From Candidatus Delongbacteria bacterium (lineage in GTDB: Bacteria > JAGOEH01), in NCBI GenBank assembly GCA_017997825.1, contig JAGOEH010000011.1, positions 1-33,923 on the forward strand: a stretch of 33,923 nt of DNA, in the 5' to 3' direction. Both the position numbers and the translations under genes were made by a program. This document shows, in pieces, positions 26,215-31,766 of the stretch. The notes beneath the pieces were generated by a model. The model was given only the letters and a program-made list of their open reading frames with translations, did no database searches and was not told the DNA's origin. The number at the start of each line of letters is the position of its first letter. Position 1 is the stretch's first letter.

Positions 26215-27081
26215 TTACCCCTTTTGTTTCTTCGATCGATCCAAAACGATTTCCATGTCAATGGCATGGCGTTGCATGATGGGACTGATCTGCCCCAGCA
26301 TGGTTTGGTTATGGTGTTTAACGGAGCCCGTCCTGACAATCCGAAGTTTTTGAGTCAGGATGCTGAGGGCCGCCTGATGCTGTTCCGGATTCAAGAGGCC
26401 GGAATCCAGTAGGCGGTCCAGTGATAGGATCCGATAATAGTCCATGACCGGCAACTGTTTGGATAATTGGTCACCGTGTCCTCCCCGTTTATAAACCAAA
26501 GGCTTGGGATCGAACCAGACCGGATAGCGGCAGGTTATCCTCAGCCATAGATCGTAGTCTTCGCATACCGGCATGGTTTCGTCAAACAGGCCGACCTGTT
26601 CCAGAACCCCTCGATCGATCAGGATGGAGGATGGGCTGATCAGGCATAGATTTAAACTTCGATAGAACATATCACCGCTGAATTTCTGATGATGCTTGTG
26701 CTGATTGATCGGCCGCCCGTTCAGCAACCAGATCTCGTTGGTGTAGGCAATCCGTATCTCAGGATGCTCGTCCAGAACCCGGAGTTGTTCCAGCAGCTTA
26801 CGGGGATGCCACCAGTCATCCGAATCGAGGAAGGCGAGGTAGTGCCCGCCGGCTCGCCTGATACCGATGTTCCGGGCGGCACTGACACCGCGGTTGGGTT
26901 GCCGGATCCGGATAATCCGATTACCATAATTGACCCGAAGCATTTCCCAGGTTTCATCATCGGAACCGTCATCGACAATGATCAATTCATCCGGGGGATA
27001 CTCTTGAAGCAGAACCGAATCGATAGCCCGGTTCAACAAGGAATATCGGTTATAGGTCGGAATGATGACGGATACCTTCAT
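26215..27081 (-). CDS. Glycosyltransferase, GT2 family
   Basis: A GT-A fold inverting glycosyltransferase of 288 residues, likely acting at the cytoplasmic face of the membrane on surface glycan. The N-terminus MKVSVIIPTYNRYSLLNRAI, IIVDDGSDD (about 34-42), the metal-binding FLDSDDWWHP (Asp86-Ser-Asp88) and VCEDYDLWLR (the acceptor-side ED motif) are all typical. No membrane segment is seen. The frame allows a GTG six bases further up, but the ATG at 27081 gives the usual start and is preferred with a weak AAAGG site. It is a single-gene unit with its own promoter. The sugar and acceptor cannot be inferred. Confidence 0.9.
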   Translation of the reverse strand: MKVSVIIPTYNRYSLLNRAIDSVLLQEYPPDELIIVDDGSDDETWEMLRVNYGNRIIRIRQPNRGVSAARNIGIRRAGGHYLAFLDSDDWWHPRKLLEQLRVLDEHPEIRIAYTNEIWLLNGRPINQHKHHQKFSGDMFYRSLNLCLISPSSILIDRGVLEQVGLFDETMPVCEDYDLWLRITCRYPVWFDPKPLVYKRGGHGDQLSKQLPVMDYYRILSLDRLLDSGLLNPEQHQAALSILTQKLRIVRTGSVKHHNQTMLGQISPIMQRHAIDMEIVLDRSKKQKG

Positions 27082-27087
27082 AATCAC

Positions 27088-27432
27088 TCTGCCTTTGAAC
27101 GGTGGGGAATGAATGCCGATCTGCGGACTGTTGATTCCATCTGGTTGGAACTGTCCGGGAATGATGGTCTATCATACGGATTGATCGATCCGATGTCAAG
27201 GAAATTATTCTTATTATGAATTGAAATTGGAATGGGGAATTCTTCAGCCAGGGTCCGGGTGAGGAGGTTCATTCAGATTTCATTGTCTAGGTATGAGAAG
27301 GACCGATGATCCGTCGTAACGGATTTGGTGTGCGTGATCATTTCGTTGTATGTAATTTCGGGGAATTTCGGCTACACGCCGATTGAATCCCGGTGGTTTG
27401 GGTGCTAATTCGTTAATCCAGAGAGGTAATCA
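27088..27432. other. Intergenic region between divergent GT2 and GH16 genes
   Basis: About 345 bp without a gene. It holds the GT2 promoter and, toward GH16, a small hairpin ATCCG-N6-CGGAT (27309-27324). I found no convincing GH16 promoter; TTGGTG at 27325 with TATGTA at 27349 is a poor candidate. Confidence 0.6.
27171..27199 (-). promoter_or_regulatory. Near-consensus sigma70 promoter of the GT2 gene
   Basis: Minus-strand TTGACA (27199-27194), 17 bp, TATGAT (27176-27171). Predicted start near 27164, about 80 nt before ATG 27081. Confidence 0.75.
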
Positions 27433-28269
27433 ATGGCACGGTTGTTTTGGCTGGCAGGATCATGGGTTTGTGTTTTGATGCTTTGTATTACGGCAGGTGA
27501 TTTGGAAAAAAACGGCTGGAAATTGATCTGGCAGGATGAATTCAATGGAAAGAAACTGGATGGAAAGAAATGGAATGTTTTACTGCGGGAACAGAGTAAG
27601 CATAATGAGCTGCAGTATTATGTTCCGGATGAGGTTTATGTGGAGAATGGGTATCTAAGGATTCGAAGCCGGATTCGTACTTACGGGTCGATGGCCTATA
27701 CCAGCGGTCGGTTGGATACCCGGGATAAGTTTTCACCGGTTTACGGCCGGTTTGAAATCAGGGCCAAGCTCCCGGGCGGCCAGGGATTATGGCCGGCGCA
27801 CTGGCTTTATCCCCAAAAGCGTAATTGGGAGATGGAGTATATTATGGGACAAGCCGTGGCTGAAGGATTGGAACGATTAATTCCTGAAGAACGCCCCTGG
27901 TATACGGAAATTGATATTATGGAATTTCTGGGCCACCAACCCAATACCCTTTACGGAACCCTTCATTATTGCGGATATGACGGACAGCGTAAAAACAGTT
28001 CGGGGACATGGAACGGGACGTGCGATTATACCCGGGATTTTCATGTTTATGCTCTGGAGTGGGAACCGGATTCGATCCGCTGGTATGTCGACGACCGTTT
28101 AATCCATGCCACCACTTTGGGAATTCCCCATACACCCCATTATCTCATTCTGAATACGGCGATTGGAGGCAGTTGGCCGGGTAATCCGGATTCAACAACT
28201 GTTTTTCCCCAGTACCATGATGTTGATTATGTGAGGGTTTACCAAAAAGCGGCCTACTTTAAGCCGTAA
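27433..28269 (+). CDS. Glycoside hydrolase family 16 (laminarinase-like beta-glucanase), secreted
   Basis: A 278-residue GH16 enzyme that hydrolyses beta-1,3 or mixed-linked glucans. Residues 1-21 form a signal peptide. WQDEFNGKKLDGKKWNV, GRFEIRAKLPGGQGLWPAHWL and the catalytic EIDIMEFLG (nucleophile Glu159, acid/base Glu164) define the family, and HVYALEWEPDSIRWYVDD follows as expected. Between PAHWLYP and the catalytic strand there is an acidic stretch of roughly 15 extra residues (about 130-156), longer than usual for laminarinases. GAGAGGTAATCA precedes the ATG. It is alone, without a sugar transporter or other glycanase, and ends 7 bp from the convergent fumarase gene. Confidence 0.92.
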   Translation: MARLFWLAGSWVCVLMLCITAGDLEKNGWKLIWQDEFNGKKLDGKKWNVLLREQSKHNELQYYVPDEVYVENGYLRIRSRIRTYGSMAYTSGRLDTRDKFSPVYGRFEIRAKLPGGQGLWPAHWLYPQKRNWEMEYIMGQAVAEGLERLIPEERPWYTEIDIMEFLGHQPNTLYGTLHYCGYDGQRKNSSGTWNGTCDYTRDFHVYALEWEPDSIRWYVDDRLIHATTLGIPHTPHYLILNTAIGGSWPGNPDSTTVFPQYHDVDYVRVYQKAAYFKP

Positions 28270-28276
28270 AAGGGGA

Positions 28277-29125
28277 TTATTCGGGCCATTGGAGTGAGAA
28301 CTGACGGTGGGAATGACAGTTGAGATTGACGGCTACCGGCAGAGAGGCAATATGACAGGGCGCAGCCATAATAAAGAGGCGCAGGACACTGGTCGATCCT
28401 CCTAATCCCTGGACTCCTACTCCGGATTGATTGAGAGCCTCCAGCCATTCGGTTTCCAGGTGGCGGTAGAACGGATCAGGGTGTTCGGAGAGCAGGGGGC
28501 GGAATAGGGCTTTTTTGGCCAGCAGGGGCGCCGTTTCAAAATTGCCGCCAAGTCCGACTCCTACCATCAGAGGCGGACAGGCTTCTCCTCCGGCCAGGCG
28601 GATGGTTTCCACCAGAAAATCTTTGATATTATCCGGTTGAGCCGTCGGATTGAACATCTTGATCCGGCTTTTGTTTTCGGCACCTCCCCCCTTGGCACAA
28701 TAGCGAATTGTCAAGGTTTTACCTGGAATCAGATGGGTATGGATGATCGCGGGGGTATTATCACCGGTATTGATCCGCCGGAAGGGATCGCTGACGATCG
28801 ATCGGCGAAGGTACCCGATCCGATAAGCCTCTTCGACCGCCTGATTCAGGATTGTTTCCCAATCTCCATGATCCAATCGGAGCTCTTGCCCGATTTCAAG
28901 ATCAAAAACCGCCGTTCCGGTATCCTGGCACAACGGCAGATGATCCTGGGCGGCAATTTCCGAATTGCGGATGATCAGGCCCAGAATAGCACGGGCCGAC
29001 GGCAGGCTTTCCTGATCCCGATAGCGATGAATCAGGGTTAGCCAATCCGGGTCGACCTGAAAATGAACCCTTAAAATCTCATGAACCAGACGATGACGGA
29101 GCGGGTCGGCATCAATAGGGAACAA
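28277..29125 (-). CDS. Fumarate hydratase class I, alpha subunit, TTG start
   Basis: The alpha subunit of the oxygen-sensitive 4Fe-4S fumarase (TtdA/FumA N-terminal type), which interconverts fumarate and malate. Over 282 residues it has PLCQDTGTAVF (Cys66), KGGGAENKSRIKMF, GGEACPPLMVGVGLGG (Cys183) and PVAVNLNCHSHRQF (Cys270), the likely three cluster ligands. No Met codon fits the N-terminus. TTG 29125 lies exactly six bases after AGGAGG, overlaps the end of murB by 14 bp and gives the normal length. The usual beta subunit gene does not follow; the next gene is convergent. Tartrate dehydratase alpha is the alternative identity. Confidence 0.9.
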   Translation of the reverse strand: MFPIDADPLRHRLVHEILRVHFQVDPDWLTLIHRYRDQESLPSARAILGLIIRNSEIAAQDHLPLCQDTGTAVFDLEIGQELRLDHGDWETILNQAVEEAYRIGYLRRSIVSDPFRRINTGDNTPAIIHTHLIPGKTLTIRYCAKGGGAENKSRIKMFNPTAQPDNIKDFLVETIRLAGGEACPPLMVGVGLGGNFETAPLLAKKALFRPLLSEHPDPFYRHLETEWLEALNQSGVGVQGLGGSTSVLRLFIMAAPCHIASLPVAVNLNCHSHRQFSLQWPE

Positions 29126-30020
29126 CGATGACCTCCTGCTCCAGCCGGGTATGATAGTGCTGTTCAATCCGGGTCCGGACCATATCGATCAAGAAGCGGA
29201 CATCCTCCGATTTTCCGGTACCGTGATTGATGAAAAAATTAGCGTGGCAGGTATAGATCTCAATATCATTCCGCCGGTACCCTTTAAGTCCCAGTTCCTC
29301 AATCAGTTTTCCGGAGGGAATTCCAAGGGTGTAATTGTTTTTGAAGATACAACCGGCACTGGGGTATTGAAACTGATTTTTTTGCTCTCGATCGTGGAGA
29401 TTGGCTTCGGTTTTAGCCTTGACTAGATCCGGACGATTCGGGGTCAGGCTGAGTCGGCATTCCAGGATGATAGCCTGGTTGTGTTGAAAAACAGAATCTT
29501 TATAATCAAACCCGCACTCCGGGTGAGTATAATCGAGCCACTGACCCGAAAGATCGAGAGCGGTGATATGATTGACGATTTGAGAGAATTCGCCGCCGTA
29601 ACAACGGGCATTCATTGTGACGGCTCCTCCCAGGCTGCCGGGCAGACCCCCGGCGAATTCCAATCCGCTCAAGCCATGGCGGGAGCAGTAATGAGTCAAT
29701 TGGTCCATCCTACATCCGGACTGAACCAAGATGGAGTCTCGGGTGGAGCTGATCCGATTGAGCCGGTAAGTGGAAATTACGATTCCACGGAATCCCCGGT
29801 CGTCAAACAGGACATTACTGCCGCCGCCCAACAGAAAAAAGGGGATTTGATTTTCCCGGATCAAGAGGATCAGGCTGTAGATTTGATCCGGATTCTCAGG
29901 GAAGACCATGAATTCGGCCGGTCCGCCGATTTTATAGGTGCAGTAGTCCCGAAGCGGAACCTGAGATTGATAAGGAATGTGGTGCTGATGGAAGAAGATT
30001 TCTATTTGTGGATTGAGCAT
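29112..30020 (-). CDS. murB: UDP-N-acetylenolpyruvoylglucosamine reductase with Cys at the catalytic Ser position
   Basis: MurB uses NADPH and FAD to make UDP-N-acetylmuramic acid for peptidoglycan. The 302 residues show YCTYKIGGPAEFMVFP, LGGGSNVLF (64-72), LPGSLGGAVTMNARCYGGE and the active-site loop YPSAGCIFKNN, then FINHGTGK and the C-terminal LEQEV with the conserved Glu. In the loop, the Ser that protonates the substrate in characterised enzymes (GSxFKNP) is Cys224 here. The gene starts 7 bp after the cNMP-binding protein gene with a poor ribosome-binding site, so it is probably coupled. A fumarase subunit gene begins inside its last codons. Confidence 0.95.
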   Translation of the reverse strand: MLNPQIEIFFHQHHIPYQSQVPLRDYCTYKIGGPAEFMVFPENPDQIYSLILLIRENQIPFFLLGGGSNVLFDDRGFRGIVISTYRLNRISSTRDSILVQSGCRMDQLTHYCSRHGLSGLEFAGGLPGSLGGAVTMNARCYGGEFSQIVNHITALDLSGQWLDYTHPECGFDYKDSVFQHNQAIILECRLSLTPNRPDLVKAKTEANLHDREQKNQFQYPSAGCIFKNNYTLGIPSGKLIEELGLKGYRRNDIEIYTCHANFFINHGTGKSEDVRFLIDMVRTRIEQHYHTRLEQEVIVVPY

Positions 30021-30027
30021 CGAAGCG

Positions 30028-30459
30028 CTATTGCTCCAACTCGAGATTGCTTTTACGGATCATGCCGCTGATATGAACCAACAGATTTTCCAGTAAGCGG
30101 AGGTACAAATCTCGATCTTCCGTTTTGAGTCGATCGAAATTCTGTCGGCTGATGTATAAGAATTTACAGTCGGTATGACATAGCGCGGAAGCAGATCGGG
30201 ACAACTGGTCGATAAAGGAGAGTTCCCCCACCAATGCCACTTCCCTTAGAACCGGGAGTGATCGTTTGGAATAAGGGGTTTCAATCTGAATGCGGATTTC
30301 ACCCTCGATCAGGATATAGATTTCCGTCGATGTGTCGCCCTGACGAAACAGAAAATGGTCGGCATGGACGGTTTTGGATTCCAGCATCTGATGGATTCTG
30401 GTGAGCTGTTCAGGGGTGAGGGAGGTGAACCAGGGGCATTTTTTAAGCGGATGCGGCAT
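30028..30459 (-). CDS. Single-domain cyclic-nucleotide-binding protein
   Basis: A 143-residue protein made only of a cNMP-binding (CRP/PKA regulatory-like) domain. The beta-roll shows LFRQGDTSTEIYILIEGEIRIQI and the phosphate-binding cassette VGELSFIDQLSRSASA, with Glu and Arg at the places that hold the cyclic phosphate. There is no DNA-binding helix-turn-helix, so it cannot act as a CRP-type transcription factor by itself and may be a regulatory partner. It lies 14 bp after the GGDEF response regulator gene and 7 bp before murB in one operon. The ligand and partner are unknown. Confidence 0.88.
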   Translation of the reverse strand: MPHPLKKCPWFTSLTPEQLTRIHQMLESKTVHADHFLFRQGDTSTEIYILIEGEIRIQIETPYSKRSLPVLREVALVGELSFIDQLSRSASALCHTDCKFLYISRQNFDRLKTEDRDLYLRLLENLLVHISGMIRKSNLELEQ

Positions 30460-30473
30460 GGGAGAATCCTTTG

Positions 30474-31685
30474 TTAACCGTTCTGATTTCCGGACCAGAT
30501 CAAGATGGAATCCTTACCGGAGCGTTTGACTCGGTACAGGGCCGAATCGGCTCGTTTGATGACATCCTGAAGATGGAGTCCATGAGAGTACTCGGCGATT
30601 CCGATCGAACAGCGGACCGGATAATAATTCTCCGGTTCCAGCTCGATTCGTTTTAGGATTTCATCGATATTTTCCTGATTATCCAAATTGGTCAGCAAAT
30701 CCCGAACTTTGACGGCGGTGAGCATTTGCTCGCCGATCCTCCGGCAAATGGCGGCGGCATTGGGGGCCGGGCAATCCACATAAATCATGGTGAATTCGTC
30801 ACCTCCATAGCGGGCTACCACATCGATATCCCGGCAGTTCTTTTTCAGGATGCCGGCGATAGCTTGGAGAACCGTATCACCGTTTAGATGCCCAAAGGTA
30901 TCATTAATGACCTTGAAATTGTCAATATCCAGGATCGCCAGTGAGAAGGTATAGGTGTTCGGATTGTAATGGCGTTCCGAAAAGCGTTCAATGCGTGATA
31001 TCTCCAGTTCCATCTGTTTCTGAAATTTTCTGAAATTGAACAACCCGGTCAAAGGATCGGTATTGGACAGAATTTCCAGCTTTAGAACCAGTTCTTTGAG
31101 CTGTTCGGTTCGCTCCGAGACCTCTTGCTCCAGTTTTTGATTATAGTTTTTTAGTTCGGCCTCAGCCCGATTTTTCTGGTCATTCAGGTTCCATTTTTCG
31201 GTCAGTGCCAAGGCAAATTGTTTGATTTCATCGATGTCAAACGGTTTTTTCAGGAAAAGGATTTTGCTGGGAGTGCCGACTTCATGGATGATATCCTTGC
31301 GGTTATGGTCTGAATAGGCCGTCACGATCACAATTTCGATATCCTTGTCCAAGCGTCGGATCTGTTTGGCGGTTTCTTTCCCGTCAATTCCCGGGGGCAT
31401 CCTCATATCAATAAAAGCAACAGCAAAAGGCTTATTTTCATGCCGGGATTTGACAACCTCCTCAACCCCAATCTGACCCTGAGTGGCATAAACTACGTCA
31501 TAACACTCGTCATCCGCGAAGCTGAGATTGGGGTGGGGGGATGAAATCGGCCCATCGCCGAAAACGTCGTCTTCCAGGGCGTTCAGTTTGAGTCTGGATT
31601 CATCCTGTAAAGGCTCCAGAATAGTCCGATAGACATCCAGAACTTCCTTTTGATCGTCAATCACCAAAATTCGGTTATTGTACAT
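30474..31685 (-). CDS. Response regulator with GGDEF (diguanylate cyclase) output
   Basis: A 403-residue regulator predicted to make cyclic di-GMP when phosphorylated. The receiver has the acidic pair Asp10/Asp11 (VIDDQKEV), phosphoacceptor Asp93 (FIDMRMP), Thr122 and Lys146/147 (FLKKPFD). Asp93 is about 40 residues later than usual because of an insertion (about 27-65) before strand 2. A coiled coil (about 165-205) leads to the GGDEF domain with DIDNFKVINDTFGH, active site GGDEF (294-298) and the inhibitory RDID site five residues before it, so product feedback is likely. ATG 31685 is chosen because an upstream start would lie within the promoter. No Shine-Dalgarno sequence is visible. Confidence 0.93.
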   Translation of the reverse strand: MYNNRILVIDDQKEVLDVYRTILEPLQDESRLKLNALEDDVFGDGPISSPHPNLSFADDECYDVVYATQGQIGVEEVVKSRHENKPFAVAFIDMRMPPGIDGKETAKQIRRLDKDIEIVIVTAYSDHNRKDIIHEVGTPSKILFLKKPFDIDEIKQFALALTEKWNLNDQKNRAEAELKNYNQKLEQEVSERTEQLKELVLKLEILSNTDPLTGLFNFRKFQKQMELEISRIERFSERHYNPNTYTFSLAILDIDNFKVINDTFGHLNGDTVLQAIAGILKKNCRDIDVVARYGGDEFTMIYVDCPAPNAAAICRRIGEQMLTAVKVRDLLTNLDNQENIDEILKRIELEPENYYPVRCSIGIAEYSHGLHLQDVIKRADSALYRVKRSGKDSILIWSGNQNG

Positions 31686-31717
31686 AATAGTATTGACTTT
31701 CGTATTAGTTTTGTTTA

Positions 31718-31745
31718 AATATAATCGAAATCTGTCGTTTGTCAA
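31718..31745 (-). promoter_or_regulatory. Promoter of the GGDEF-cNMP-murB-fumarase operon
   Basis: Minus-strand TTGACA (31745-31740), 16 bp, TATATT (31723-31718). Predicted start near 31711, 26 nt before ATG 31685. Confidence 0.72.
31720..31725 (+). promoter_or_regulatory. Possible -10 box of the patatin gene, overlapping the divergent promoter
   Basis: A perfect TATAAT on the plus strand shares four bases with the minus-strand -10 box of the GGDEF operon. Its nearest -35-like hexamer, TTGACT at 31693, is 21 bp away, which is too far, so this promoter would be weak or need an activator. Confidence 0.4.
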
Positions 31746-31766
31746 GCCATTTTTCGAGATAAACTT

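Noticed and set aside
27433-27500. Lipobox in the GH16 signal peptide
   Set aside because: The residue before Cys18 is Leu, not Gly/Ala/Ser, so ordinary signal peptidase I cleavage is more likely.
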